From NCBI GenBank assembly GCA_965213545.1, contig CBDBZL010000001.1, positions 434,001 through 498,000 of the forward strand: 64,000 nucleotides of DNA, given 5' to 3'. This DNA comes from CBDBZL01 sp965213545 (GTDB lineage Bacteria; Pseudomonadota; Alphaproteobacteria; Sphingomonadales; Sphingomonadaceae). The notes below the pieces were generated by a model. The model made no database searches, was not told the origin of the DNA, and saw nothing but the letters and a program-made list of their open reading frames with translations. This document shows, in pieces, positions 36,251-44,898 of this stretch (positions within the stretch are counted from its first letter, which is position 1; each line of letters starts with the position of its first letter). A program made the position numbers and the translations under genes.

Positions 36251-37181
36251 CGCAGGGCCGACCGCCAGCGGCAAGAGCGAACGCGCGGTGGACCTGGCGC
36301 TGGCGCTCGAGGCGAGCGGCCGGCGCGCGGTGGTAATCAATTCCGACAGCATGCAGGTCTATGCCGATCTCGCCATCCTTTCGGCGCGCCCGACACCTGC
36401 GGAGATGCGCGGAATTGAGCATCGGCTCTATGGCACATGCGACGGCGCCGAGCCGTGTTCGGCCGCCGATTGGGCACGCATGGCGGCGCATGAGATCACG
36501 CTCGCCCATGGTGCCGGCGCGGTGCCGATCCTGGTCGGTGGGACGGGGCTTTATATCCGCACGCTCATCGAAGGCATTGCGCCGGTGCCGCCGATCCTGC
36601 CCGAAGTGCGCGTCCGGGTGCGGGAGATGGACCTCGCCGTCGCCTACGAGGCGCTGCAACGCGAGGACCCCGCCCTGGCGCGCGCGCTCCACCCGTCGGA
36701 CCGCGCCCGCATCGCCCGCGCGCTGGAGGTGATCCGCTCGACCAGCCGCTCGCTCCTTCACTGGCAGGCGCGCAACGAGGGCGGTATCGGCGAGGCGATC
36801 ACGCTCCATCCGCTGGTCGTCATGCCATCGCCGCAAGTGCTCTACCCAAGGTGCGATGCGCGGTTCGAGCGGATGGTGGATCAGGGTGCACGGGACGAAG
36901 TGAAAGCCCTGCTGGCGCGCGGTTTGCCGCGCAGCCTGCCGGTGATGCGGGCGATCGGCGTTCCCCAGATCGCCGGCTGGATAGAAGGACGCTGGAGCCG
37001 CGACGAGGCTCTCGTCCAGGGCCAGCAGGCAACGCGCAACTATGCCAAGCGACAGCGCACCTGGTTCCGCCGACAGGTTCCGCACTGGCCCGTAATCGGG
37101 CTGAATGAGGGAACCGGCACCGAACATCTTGAAACATTATTCGCCAAGACCGGGGTTGACGAGACATATCCTGTCGCGTAG
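36207..37181 (+). CDS. miaA: tRNA dimethylallyltransferase
   Basis: A 324-residue enzyme making i6A37 in tRNAs that read UNN codons. The P-loop AGPTASGKS is at residues ~15-23, INSDSMQVYADLAILSARPT and the catalytic HRLYGTCDG follow, and VGGTGLYIRTL and ATRNYAKRQRTWFRRQ are near the C terminus. The start ATG at 36207 gives a family-like N terminus; an in-frame GTG at 36240 is the alternative. Its 5' end overlaps serB on the opposite strand, an unusual head-to-head arrangement. Confidence 0.95.
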   Translation: MSTSTSPDRPSVALIAGPTASGKSERAVDLALALEASGRRAVVINSDSMQVYADLAILSARPTPAEMRGIEHRLYGTCDGAEPCSAADWARMAAHEITLAHGAGAVPILVGGTGLYIRTLIEGIAPVPPILPEVRVRVREMDLAVAYEALQREDPALARALHPSDRARIARALEVIRSTSRSLLHWQARNEGGIGEAITLHPLVVMPSPQVLYPRCDARFERMVDQGARDEVKALLARGLPRSLPVMRAIGVPQIAGWIEGRWSRDEALVQGQQATRNYAKRQRTWFRRQVPHWPVIGLNEGTGTEHLETLFAKTGVDETYPVA

Positions 37182-37292
37182 CGCGCCGCCTCGCCATCAG
37201 GGAAGCAATCGGGCAAAGGGGCTTTCTTGCGTCCCGGTAACGCAGGTTTAGCGCATGGGGGCATGGCGATGGTCGGGGAAGGACGAGCGGGC

Positions 37293-39035
37293 ATGACCGA
37301 ACAACGCAGCGGCGCGAACATCCTCATCGAGATGCTGTCGCGAAAAAGCGTCGAGTTCGTGTTCGGCTATCCCGGCGGCGCGGTGCTGCCGATCTACGAC
37401 GAATTGTTCTCGGACAGCCGGATCCGCCATATCCTGGTGCGACACGAGGCCGGCGCGGCGCATGCGGCCGAGGGCTACGCGCGGGCCACGGGAAAGCCCG
37501 GAGTGGTGCTGGTGACCAGCGGCCCCGGCGCCACCAACGCCATCACCGGGATCGCCGATGCCCATATGGATTCCATTCCCCTGGTGGTGATCACCGGGCA
37601 GGTGGCGACCAATCTCATCGGCACCGACGCCTTCCAGGAGGCGGACACGGTGGGCCTGACCCGCCACTGCACCAAGCACAACTACCTAGTGAAGGACCCG
37701 GCCGAGCTGGCCGCCACGATCGAGGAGGCCTTCACCATCGCCACCACCGGACGCCCCGGGCCGGTGGTGATCGACATCCCCAAGAACGTGCAGGTGACGA
37801 CCACCGCCATGCCGGCGAGCGACCTGCCGCCCCGCATGCGCTACAATCCGACGCTGGAGGCGGGCAGCGATGCCATTGCCGCCGCGGTCGACATGATCGC
37901 GCGCGCCGAGCGGCCGGTGTTCTATACCGGCGGCGGGGTGATCAATTCGGGCCCGCGCGCCTCCCAGCTGCTGCGCGAATTGCAGGCGCTCATCGGCGCG
38001 CCTGTCACCTCCACGCTGATGGGCCTGGGCGCCTTCCCTGCCGATCATCCCGACTGGCTGGGAATGCTGGGGATGCACGGCACGCTGGAAGCCAACATGG
38101 CGATGAACCGCTGCGACCTGATGGTGAATATCGGCGCGCGGTTCGATGACCGGGTAACCGGGCGGCTGGACGCCTTTTCGCCCGGCTCGAAGAAGATCCA
38201 CATCGATATCGACCGTTCGAGCATCAACAAGGTGGTGCCCGTGGACCTGGCGCTGCTGGGCGACTGCGCGGCGGTGCTGGAGCAGCTGATCGCCGCCTGG
38301 GGGCAACGGCGCAGACCCGAGATCGGCGAGTGGAAGGCGAATATCGCCGGGTGGAAGTCGCGCGATTGCCTGGCCTTCCCCCACCGCAGCGACGCCTTGA
38401 TGCCGCAGCTCGCGGTCCAGCGGCTCTATGATGCCACCCGTCACCTGGACCCCATCATCACCACCGAGGTGGGCCAGCACCAGATGTGGGCGGCGCAGTA
38501 TTTCGGCTTCGTGCAGCCCAACAAGTGGCTGACCAGCGGCGGGCTGGGCACGATGGGCTACGGCCTGCCCGCGGCGATCGGCGCGCAGCTGGGCAACCCC
38601 GATGCGCTGGTCATCGACATCGCCGGCGAGGCCTCGATCCAGATGAACATCCAGGAGATGGGCACCGCCAGCCAGTATCGCCTGCCGGTCAAGGTGTTCA
38701 TCCTCAACAACGAATATATGGGCATGGTGCGCCAGTGGCAGGAGCTGACCTACGAGAGCCGCTATTCCAATTCCTATTCCGATTCGCTGCCCGATTTCGT
38801 GGCGCTCGCCGAAGCGTATGGCTGGAAGGGCATCCGCATTTCCGAAGAGGCCGGGCTGGATGAGGGCATCACCCAGATGCTGGCGCATGACGGACCGGTG
38901 ATGGTGGATTGCCAGGTGTCCAAGGACGCCAACTGCTTCCCCATGATCCCCAGCGGCGCGGCGCATACCGAAATGCTGCTTTACGGCGACCAGGTCGCGG
39001 GCACGATGACCGATGATGCCAAGGCGCTGGTGTGA
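37293..39035 (+). CDS. ilvB: Acetolactate synthase large subunit
   Basis: A 580-residue ThDP enzyme, first committed step of valine/leucine synthesis and second of isoleucine. The start at 37293 gives MTEQRSGANILIEML with GGAAGGAC upstream. Motifs are FGYPGGAVLPIYDEL, RHEAGAAHAAEGYARATG, and the ThDP-binding GDASIQMNIQEM region (AGEASIQMNIQEM here). The C-terminal half has MGYGLPAAIGAQLG. Its stop overlaps the ilvN start (GTGA). Confidence 0.96.
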   Translation: MTEQRSGANILIEMLSRKSVEFVFGYPGGAVLPIYDELFSDSRIRHILVRHEAGAAHAAEGYARATGKPGVVLVTSGPGATNAITGIADAHMDSIPLVVITGQVATNLIGTDAFQEADTVGLTRHCTKHNYLVKDPAELAATIEEAFTIATTGRPGPVVIDIPKNVQVTTTAMPASDLPPRMRYNPTLEAGSDAIAAAVDMIARAERPVFYTGGGVINSGPRASQLLRELQALIGAPVTSTLMGLGAFPADHPDWLGMLGMHGTLEANMAMNRCDLMVNIGARFDDRVTGRLDAFSPGSKKIHIDIDRSSINKVVPVDLALLGDCAAVLEQLIAAWGQRRRPEIGEWKANIAGWKSRDCLAFPHRSDALMPQLAVQRLYDATRHLDPIITTEVGQHQMWAAQYFGFVQPNKWLTSGGLGTMGYGLPAAIGAQLGNPDALVIDIAGEASIQMNIQEMGTASQYRLPVKVFILNNEYMGMVRQWQELTYESRYSNSYSDSLPDFVALAEAYGWKGIRISEEAGLDEGITQMLAHDGPVMVDCQVSKDANCFPMIPSGAAHTEMLLYGDQVAGTMTDDAKALV

Positions 39036-39550
39036 CGGCGATGGAACCGCGCGCCGCCGAGCGCCATGTGCTGACGCTTGTGGTGGACAACGAGCCGGGC
39101 ATCCTGGCCAAGATCGCCGGGCTGTTCACCGCGCGCGGCTACAATATCGATTCGCTCACCGTGGCCGATATCTCGCAGGACCATGCGACCAGCCGCATCA
39201 CCATCGTGACCCAGGGTCCGCCGCCGGTGATCGACCAGATCATCGCCCAGCTCGAGCGGCTGGTGCCGGTGCACAAGGTGGTCGACCTGACCGAGGCCGG
39301 GCCGCATGTCGAGCGCGAGCTGGCGCTGGTCAAGGTGGCGGGGCAAGGCGAGGCGCGCGTCGAGGCGCTGCGGCTGGCCGATGTGTTCCGCGCCAAGGTG
39401 GTCGATACCACGACCACCAGCTTCGTGTTCGAGATCACCGGGGCGCCCGAAAAGATCGACAGCTTCATCGCGCTGATGGGCGAGCTGGGTCTGATAGAAG
39501 TCGCGCGCACGGGCATCGTGGGCATGCTGCGCGGCGGCAGCGGCATTTGA
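39032..39550 (+). CDS. ilvH: Acetolactate synthase small (regulatory) subunit
   Basis: A 172-residue ACT-domain regulatory subunit. The GTG at 39032 overlaps the ilvB stop; the sequence continues MTAMEPRAAERHVLTLVVDNEPGILAKIAGLF. The N-terminal ACT domain has FTARGYNIDSLTVADIS, and the C-terminal domain contains VFRAKVVDTTTTSFVFEITG. It confers valine feedback inhibition on the large subunit. The order ilvB-ilvH-ilvC is the usual operon. Confidence 0.95.
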   Translation: MTAMEPRAAERHVLTLVVDNEPGILAKIAGLFTARGYNIDSLTVADISQDHATSRITIVTQGPPPVIDQIIAQLERLVPVHKVVDLTEAGPHVERELALVKVAGQGEARVEALRLADVFRAKVVDTTTTSFVFEITGAPEKIDSFIALMGELGLIEVARTGIVGMLRGGSGI

Positions 39551-39613
39551 GGCGGGCGGCACCGGCGGACCGGTCTAAGTTCAAGCGAACGAGATTAGCA
39601 AGGGAAACATGAC

Positions 39614-40660
39614 GTGAAGGTATTCTACGACACCGATTGCGATCTGAGCTTGATCAAGGAGCGCAAGATCGCGGTCATCGGCTATGGCAGCCAGGGCCAT
39701 GCGCACGCGCAGAACCTGCGCGACAGCGGGGCTGGCGAGGTGCGCGTGGCGCTGCGCGAAGGTTCGGCTTCGGCTCGGAAAGCCGAGGCGGCGGGCTTTA
39801 TGGTCATGGCGAATGCCGAGGCCGCCAAATGGGCCGATATCGTCATGGTCCTGGCTCCCGACGAGCACCAGGCGGCGATCTGGGCCAGGGACCTTGCGCC
39901 CCACATGAAGGAGGGCGCGGCGCTGGCCTTCGCGCATGGCCTCAACGTGCATTTCGGCCTGATCGAACCGCGCGGCGACCTTGATGTCATCATGATCGCC
40001 CCCAAGGGTCCGGGCCATACGGTGCGCAACGAATACCAGCAGGGACGCGGGGTTCCGGCGCTGATCGCGGTGGCGCAGGAAGGCTCGGGCAGCGCTGGCG
40101 ATCAAAGGGGCAACGGCTTTGCCCAGTCGCTGGCGCTGGCCTATGCGGGCGCGATGGGTGCGGGTCGCTCGGCGATCATCGAGACCACCATCAAGGACGA
40201 GTGCGAGACCGATCTGTTCGGCGAGCAGGCGGTGCTGTGCGGCGGGATCAGCCACCTGATCCTGGCCGGGTTCGAGACGTTGGTCGAGGCCGGATATCCT
40301 GAGGAGATGGCCTATTTCGAATGTCTGCACGAGACCAAGCTGATCGTCGATCTGCTGTACGAGGGCGGCCTGGCGAACATGCGCTATTCGATCAGCAACA
40401 CCGCCGAATATGGCGATTATCACACCGGCCCGCGGATCATCACCGATGAGACCAGGGCCGAGATGCGCCGGGTGCTGAGCGACATCCAGCGCGGCAAGTT
40501 CGTCCAGCGTTTCGTCACCGACAACCTGGCCGGCAATCCCGAGATGAAGGCCGCGCGCCGGCTGACCCAGGCGCACCCGATCGAGCAGGTGGGCGCCAAG
40601 CTGCGCGCGATGATGCCGTGGATCGGTGCCAACAAGCTGGTCGACCGCGAGAAGAACTAG
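39614..40660 (+). CDS. ilvC: Ketol-acid reductoisomerase
   Basis: A 348-residue class I enzyme from the GTG at 39614, behind AAGGGAA. The Rossmann motif GYGSQGHAHAQNLRDSG and the Mg-binding residues DECETDLFGEQAVLCGG are present. It is about nine residues longer than usual class I proteins. The extra residues lie around position ~160, within SGSAGDQRGNGFAQSLALAYA, where the family normally has a short loop before the conserved helix. A 17-bp inverted repeat sits in the DNA of this insertion. Confidence 0.95.
   Translation: MKVFYDTDCDLSLIKERKIAVIGYGSQGHAHAQNLRDSGAGEVRVALREGSASARKAEAAGFMVMANAEAAKWADIVMVLAPDEHQAAIWARDLAPHMKEGAALAFAHGLNVHFGLIEPRGDLDVIMIAPKGPGHTVRNEYQQGRGVPALIAVAQEGSGSAGDQRGNGFAQSLALAYAGAMGAGRSAIIETTIKDECETDLFGEQAVLCGGISHLILAGFETLVEAGYPEEMAYFECLHETKLIVDLLYEGGLANMRYSISNTAEYGDYHTGPRIITDETRAEMRRVLSDIQRGKFVQRFVTDNLAGNPEMKAARRLTQAHPIEQVGAKLRAMMPWIGANKLVDREKN
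40108..40124. repeat. Inverted repeat within an ilvC insertion
   Basis: GGGCAA, spacer CGGCT, TTGCCC: a perfect 6-bp inverted repeat exactly inside the extra in-frame residues of ilvC. Flanking copies of GCTGGCG occur at 40094-40100 and 40129-40135, which suggests a local duplication or insertion event. Confidence 0.55.
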
Positions 40661-40745
40661 GGCTTCGCCTAGCCGGAGCGTGGTGGACACGGGCGGCAAC
40701 AATCGTCACACTGCATCTGCGAACGACTTTGGGAGACCTGCCGCG

Positions 40746-41393
40746 ATGAAACCTGCCCGCATCACCTTGGCCGCACTGGGCGGCGCCGCGCTGCTATCGG
40801 TCGGCACGCTCGGCGCGCAGCAGGCGCCGCAAGTTCCGGGCGTGATGGACCCGGCCCGTGTGGAGGCCGGGACCTATTCCGCCGACGTGGCGCATTCGCT
40901 GATCGGCTGGCGCGTGGATCATCTGGGGTTCAACGATTATTTCGGCATCTTCGGCGATGTCGAGGGCACGCTTTCCATCGATCCCGCCAACCTGTCCGCC
41001 GCCTCGGTCGACGTGACCATCCCCATCGCCTCGGTGGTGACGGCAAGCGAGGGGTTGAACGAGCACCTTATGCGCGCGGGCAAGGATGGCGGCGAGCCCG
41101 ATTTCTTCGGACCCGACCCCCAGCCGGCCCGCTTCGTCTCGACCGGTGTGACGGTGACCGGCACGACCACCGCCAACATCACCGGCAACCTGACGATGAA
41201 CGGCCAGACCCATCCGGTGACGATCGCCGCCGAGTTCACCGGTGCGGGCGCCAATCCGATGAACGAGGCGCTGACCGTGGGCTTCGAGGGCACCACCACC
41301 ATCGAGCGCTCGCGCTGGGGGATAGAGGGCTTCGTGCCGATGATCGGCGACGAGGTGGAATTGATGATCACCCTCGCCTTCGAGCGCGATTGA
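40746..41393 (+). CDS. YceI family periplasmic protein
   Basis: A 215-residue protein with a signal peptide (residues ~1-23, ending TLGA) and a YceI lipocalin-like domain. The domain opens YSADVAHSLIGWRVDHLGFNDYFGIFGDVEG and has DVTIPIASV and the FEGTTTIERSRWGIEGF ending. These proteins bind long-chain isoprenoids such as polyprenyl compounds in the periplasm. It follows ilvC by 85 bp and may share its transcript. The link to branched-chain amino acids is not obvious. Confidence 0.92.
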   Translation: MKPARITLAALGGAALLSVGTLGAQQAPQVPGVMDPARVEAGTYSADVAHSLIGWRVDHLGFNDYFGIFGDVEGTLSIDPANLSAASVDVTIPIASVVTASEGLNEHLMRAGKDGGEPDFFGPDPQPARFVSTGVTVTGTTTANITGNLTMNGQTHPVTIAAEFTGAGANPMNEALTVGFEGTTTIERSRWGIEGFVPMIGDEVELMITLAFERD

Positions 41394-41477
41394 GCCCTGG
41401 CGCCCCGGCGCGCCTCCCCCGCCCGCGCGCAGCCGCGCCGCCGTTCGCAAGTTGGATTGTCTGATTTGGATTGCCCG

Positions 41478-41522
41478 ATGATGCACCATACGCCCGCGCC
41501 GCTTCGACTACCGCGCCCTTAG
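41478..41522 (+). CDS. Candidate leuA leader peptide
   Basis: A 14-codon ORF, MMHHTPAPLRLPRP, with Leu codons CTT and CTA. CTA is the rarest leucine codon in a GC-rich genome, a typical choice in leucine attenuators. The TAG stop lies inside the 5' arm of the hairpin at 41515-41564. Two copies of TTGGATTG lie just upstream. The call is inference from position and codon choice; the ribosome binding site is weak. Confidence 0.5.
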   Translation: MMHHTPAPLRLPRP

Positions 41523-41564
41523 GCGGACGCGCCCCCTGCTCACGGCCGGGGGCCGCCTGAGGGC
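41515..41564 (+). promoter_or_regulatory. Hairpin of the candidate leuA attenuator
   Basis: GCCCTTAGGCGG (41515-41526) pairs with CCGCCTGAGGGC (41553-41564), a 12-bp stem with one G-U pair. An inner CCCCC/GGGGG stem extends it. The leader peptide stop is in its 5' arm. A downstream CCTCAG (41607-41612) could instead pair with CTGAGG (41557-41562), giving an alternative fold near the leuA start. No T run follows, so translational attenuation is as likely as transcriptional. Confidence 0.55.
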
Positions 41565-41629
41565 AACGTCATCCCAAAGCTCGAACGGGTCAGCAACGCC
41601 TCGCTGCCTCAGCGTATAGGGCTACCACC

Positions 41630-43324
41630 ATGCCGATGATTTCCCAGCCGGATCGCAAGTATAGTCCGTTTCCGCAGGTTCCGCTGCCCGACCGGCAGTG
41701 GCCCTCGCGCACGATAACCGCCCCGCCGCGCTGGCTCTCGACCGACCTTCGCGACGGCAACCAGGCCATCGTCGATCCGATGGATGCGCACAAGAAGACG
41801 CGCTTCTTCGATCATCTGGTGGCGATCGGTTTCAAGGAGATCGAGATCGGCTTTCCGGCCGCCGGGGATACCGAGTTCGGCTTCATCTCGGGCCTGGTGC
41901 GCTCGGGCCGCATTCCGGCCGATGTCAGCGTGCAGGTGCTGACCCAGGCGCGCGCCGACCTGATCGCGCGCAGCTTCGCCAGCCTGGAAGGCGCGCACCG
42001 GGCCATCGTCCATCTTTATAACGCGGTCAGCCCGGCCTGGCGCGACATCGTGTTCCGCATGACGCGCGATGAAGTGCGCAAGATCGCCACCGATGGCGCG
42101 CGCATGCTGCGCGACGAGGCTGCGAAGCGGCCGGGGACCCAATGGCTGTTCGAATATAGCCCCGAAACCTTCTCCACAGCCGAGCTCGACTTCAGCATCG
42201 AGGTGTGCGCGGCGGTAATGGAAGTGCTCGCGCCTACGCCCGAACGGCCGATCATCCTTAACCTGCCCGCCACGGTGGAGGCGGCCACGCCCAATATCTA
42301 TGCCGACCAGATCGAGTATTTCTGCCGCAACCTGCCGAACCGCGAGGCTGCGGTCATCTCGTTGCACACGCATAATGACCGCGGCACCGGCGTCGCGGCG
42401 GCCGAACTGGGACTGATGGCCGGCGCCGACCGGATCGAGGGCTGTCTGTTCGGCAATGGCGAGCGCACGGGCAACTGCTGCCTCGTCACGCTGGCGATGA
42501 ACCTTTACACGCAAGGCATCGACCCGGGGCTCGACTTCTCGCAGATCGACGAGGTGATCGAGACGGTGGAATATTGCAACGGTATCCCGGTCCACCAGCG
42601 ACACCCCTATGGCGGCGAGCTGGTGTTCACCGCCTTCTCGGGCAGCCATCAGGACGCGATCAAGAAGGGCTTCGAGGCGCGCGAGAGCCAGAACGACGAG
42701 CGCTGGCGGGTGCCCTATCTACCCATCGACCCGGCCGATCTGGGACGCAGCTACGAGGCGGTGATCCGGGTCAATTCGCAAAGCGGCAAGGGCGGTTTCG
42801 CCTGGGTGCTCGAAAAGGACCGCGGGCTCAAGCTGCCCAAGCGCCTGCAGGCCGACTTCTCGCGCGCGGTGCAGGCCATGGCCGACACGCTGGGGCGCGA
42901 ACTGGACGCTCGCGACATCTGGCAGGCCTTTCGCCAGGCCTATTCCATCCAGGCGCCAAACGCCCGCTTCCGCCTGGTCGACTACGAGGTGGGCCAGGCG
43001 GGAGACGGCGCGCTGGTGTTCTCGGGCACGATCGAGGTGGATGGCGAGCGCCAGCGCGTCGCCGGGCGCGGCAAGGGCCTGCTCTCGACCGTGCTGGCAA
43101 CGATGGAAGCGCATTACGGGCTGGAGATCGAGGTGGTCGACTATTCCGAGCATGCGCTTGGCGCGGGCGCCGATGCCAAGGCCGCCGCTTATCTCGAATA
43201 TTCGGTCCCGGGCGGCGCGAAGGGCTGGGGCGTAGGGATCGACGAGGACGTGGCCGCCGCCAGCGTGCGCGCGGTCCTGAGCGCGGCGAACGGCGCCTCC
43301 GCAACCACTGCTCGCAACGGGTGA
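41630..43324 (+). CDS. leuA: 2-isopropylmalate synthase (long form)
   Basis: A 564-residue class II (LeuA2) enzyme. The catalytic TIM barrel carries LSTDLRDGNQAIVDPM near the N terminus, EIEIGFPAAGDTEF, and the metal-site HTHNDRGTGVAAAELG with NGERTGNCCLVTLAMN. The C-terminal regulatory domain of ~150 residues follows. It condenses 2-ketoisovalerate with acetyl-CoA in leucine synthesis. It is preceded by a candidate leader-peptide attenuator, consistent with control by leucine. The weak TAGGG is the likely ribosome binding site. Confidence 0.96.
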   Translation: MPMISQPDRKYSPFPQVPLPDRQWPSRTITAPPRWLSTDLRDGNQAIVDPMDAHKKTRFFDHLVAIGFKEIEIGFPAAGDTEFGFISGLVRSGRIPADVSVQVLTQARADLIARSFASLEGAHRAIVHLYNAVSPAWRDIVFRMTRDEVRKIATDGARMLRDEAAKRPGTQWLFEYSPETFSTAELDFSIEVCAAVMEVLAPTPERPIILNLPATVEAATPNIYADQIEYFCRNLPNREAAVISLHTHNDRGTGVAAAELGLMAGADRIEGCLFGNGERTGNCCLVTLAMNLYTQGIDPGLDFSQIDEVIETVEYCNGIPVHQRHPYGGELVFTAFSGSHQDAIKKGFEARESQNDERWRVPYLPIDPADLGRSYEAVIRVNSQSGKGGFAWVLEKDRGLKLPKRLQADFSRAVQAMADTLGRELDARDIWQAFRQAYSIQAPNARFRLVDYEVGQAGDGALVFSGTIEVDGERQRVAGRGKGLLSTVLATMEAHYGLEIEVVDYSEHALGAGADAKAAAYLEYSVPGGAKGWGVGIDEDVAAASVRAVLSAANGASATTARNG

Positions 43325-43387
43325 TCAGGCTATCTGGTATCGCGGAGAGCTATTGAGGTCGCCTGTCGCTGCGCCAGTAACCCCAGC

Positions 43388-43930
43388 TCAGGCGCGCACC
43401 GAAACCGATGTGCCGGTTCCCTCCCACAGCACCTCGGCCATGGCGTCAAGCTGGGTGAAATCGACCTCGCGCGCCAGCGGATCGTGCCGGTTGAGCGTCA
43501 GCCGCCGGCGTTCGGACAGCAGCCGGCGGCGCAGCGCGCGCTGGATAAGGCCAAGCCGCATCAGCGCCTGATCGAGAGCGATCTCGGGTGCCTTGAGGCG
43601 CAGGTCCGACCAGGCAGCCTCGATCTGGCCCAGCCGCTCGGCCACCATCGCATTATAGATCCGGTGCGGCCCACGATGCAGCGGCAGAGCGACACGCACC
43701 GCCGCGTTGTCGCACGAGGGCAGCAGCAGGCCGTTCATGCGAAAATCGTCGAACCCCAGGCGCTCGCGGCCGATCGAGGCGAATAACGGACCGAAGGCCC
43801 GCTGCACGAGCAGCTGACGCGGCAGCAGGTGATGACGCTGCATTCCCGCCATGTAGGATGGCGTGCCCAGACGGTTGACAGAACGAAAAGGTAGCCTTGC
43901 TCGGCGCTTAAGTTCGATCGAGGCGGCCAT
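43388..43930 (-). CDS. AHH-type (HNH-like) nuclease domain protein
   Basis: About 180 residues from the ATG at 43930; a GTG at 43969 would add 13 residues and overlap the upstream gene. The sequence matches the AHH nuclease pattern: YMAGMQRHHLLPRQLL with the paired histidines, then FGFDDF-like (GFDDFRMNGLLLPS), and HRGPHRIYNAMVAERLGQIE. AHH proteins of the HNH/Endo VII group are common as toxin modules and as stand-alone proteins in sphingomonads. No secretion or polymorphic-toxin N terminus is present. The partner gene upstream could be functionally linked. Confidence 0.7.
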   Translation of the reverse strand: MAASIELKRRARLPFRSVNRLGTPSYMAGMQRHHLLPRQLLVQRAFGPLFASIGRERLGFDDFRMNGLLLPSCDNAAVRVALPLHRGPHRIYNAMVAERLGQIEAAWSDLRLKAPEIALDQALMRLGLIQRALRRRLLSERRRLTLNRHDPLAREVDFTQLDAMAEVLWEGTGTSVSVRA

Positions 43931-43956
43931 GGCAGGTTTGCCCTGGCGATTCGTCC

Positions 43957-44742
43957 CTAGTTTTTCCACACCTTTATTAAGCGCCTGTCGTCACGCGGTT
44001 CAAGTCGCAAGACGTCGCCCGATGGGCCGGTAAGCGTTTCCACCTGGTCGAGGGCGCCGTTTTCGACCAGCCAATGCATCAGCCTGAGCGCGGTGCGCGC
44101 GCCCTGCTGACGGTCTTCGGCGAGCCTGGGATCGAGCAGCAGCTCCTGCCCGACGAACAGCGATAATCCCTCGCTGATCAGCCCCCCGTCGCCCGTCGGC
44201 ATCAGCGCGGCCAAGCCCAAGCCCGGAAACGCGCCTCCTTCGATCCACCGTTCCACGCTGGTGCGAAAATAGATAGGCTCGCTCAGCGCCTGCGCGCCGT
44301 GCCAGGCCACCGCCACCACTCCGGGCAACCGGGTCAGCCGCGCGGCAAGCAGCGCATGTGCGCGCAACACCGGTAGCATTCCCCGCCCGCCCGCCAGATG
44401 AGGCCCGGGAATAAGGCCAATCGGCTCGAGGCCTGCCTGGTCGATGCCGGGCGTCAGGCCAAAGCGATGGCGAACCGTTGGCGCGGGTGCCGCTTGGCGC
44501 GGGGCGAGGCCCGACAGATCGAAGGTGAGACCATGGATGACCAGCTCCACCCAGTCCCCCCGCCCGCTGGGGTCGGGCCCGGGTGGCAGGTGCGGTTCCA
44601 GACTGACGGCAAAGCGATCATCGGTGGCGAGCTTGCGCAAGGCAGCACGGTCGGGCCGGGCTCCTGCAGCAAATAGCAGCGAGGCAGCCGACATCACTCC
44701 GTCCAGCTCAATGTCCTGCACCTCGAAGATCGCCGTGCTCAT
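43957..44742 (-). CDS. Hypothetical protein upstream of the AHH gene
   Basis: About 261 residues from the ATG at 44742, chosen because GGGGGA stands before it; an in-frame ATG at 44850 lacks a ribosome binding site. The protein has no signal peptide or transmembrane helix. It contains a hydrophobic-plus-acidic core with PGVVAVAWHGAQALSEPIYF and FPGLGLAALMPTGDGG, slightly reminiscent of DUF4261-like proteins, but I will not assign that. It ends IKVWKN. The layout suggests co-transcription with the AHH nuclease-like gene. Confidence 0.55.
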   Translation of the reverse strand: MSTAIFEVQDIELDGVMSAASLLFAAGARPDRAALRKLATDDRFAVSLEPHLPPGPDPSGRGDWVELVIHGLTFDLSGLAPRQAAPAPTVRHRFGLTPGIDQAGLEPIGLIPGPHLAGGRGMLPVLRAHALLAARLTRLPGVVAVAWHGAQALSEPIYFRTSVERWIEGGAFPGLGLAALMPTGDGGLISEGLSLFVGQELLLDPRLAEDRQQGARTALRLMHWLVENGALDQVETLTGPSGDVLRLEPRDDRRLIKVWKN

Positions 44743-44898
44743 GCCCTGATCCCCCAATTCTGTGGCGAGAAAGCCCGGCAAGGTCGAGTCTTGCCGCACC
44801 ATCGTCCCAAAAGCGGGCATAGTTGCGCTTACGAATAGCTGTTGAAGCATTAAGCGCCACTGCTTTTAAGCGCGGGACGGTGTGGCTAGGAACGCAAG

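Noticed and set aside
37182..37292. Possible attenuator leader before ilvB
   Set aside because: I found no short ORF rich in Ile/Val/Leu codons and no paired hairpins, so no leader is called.
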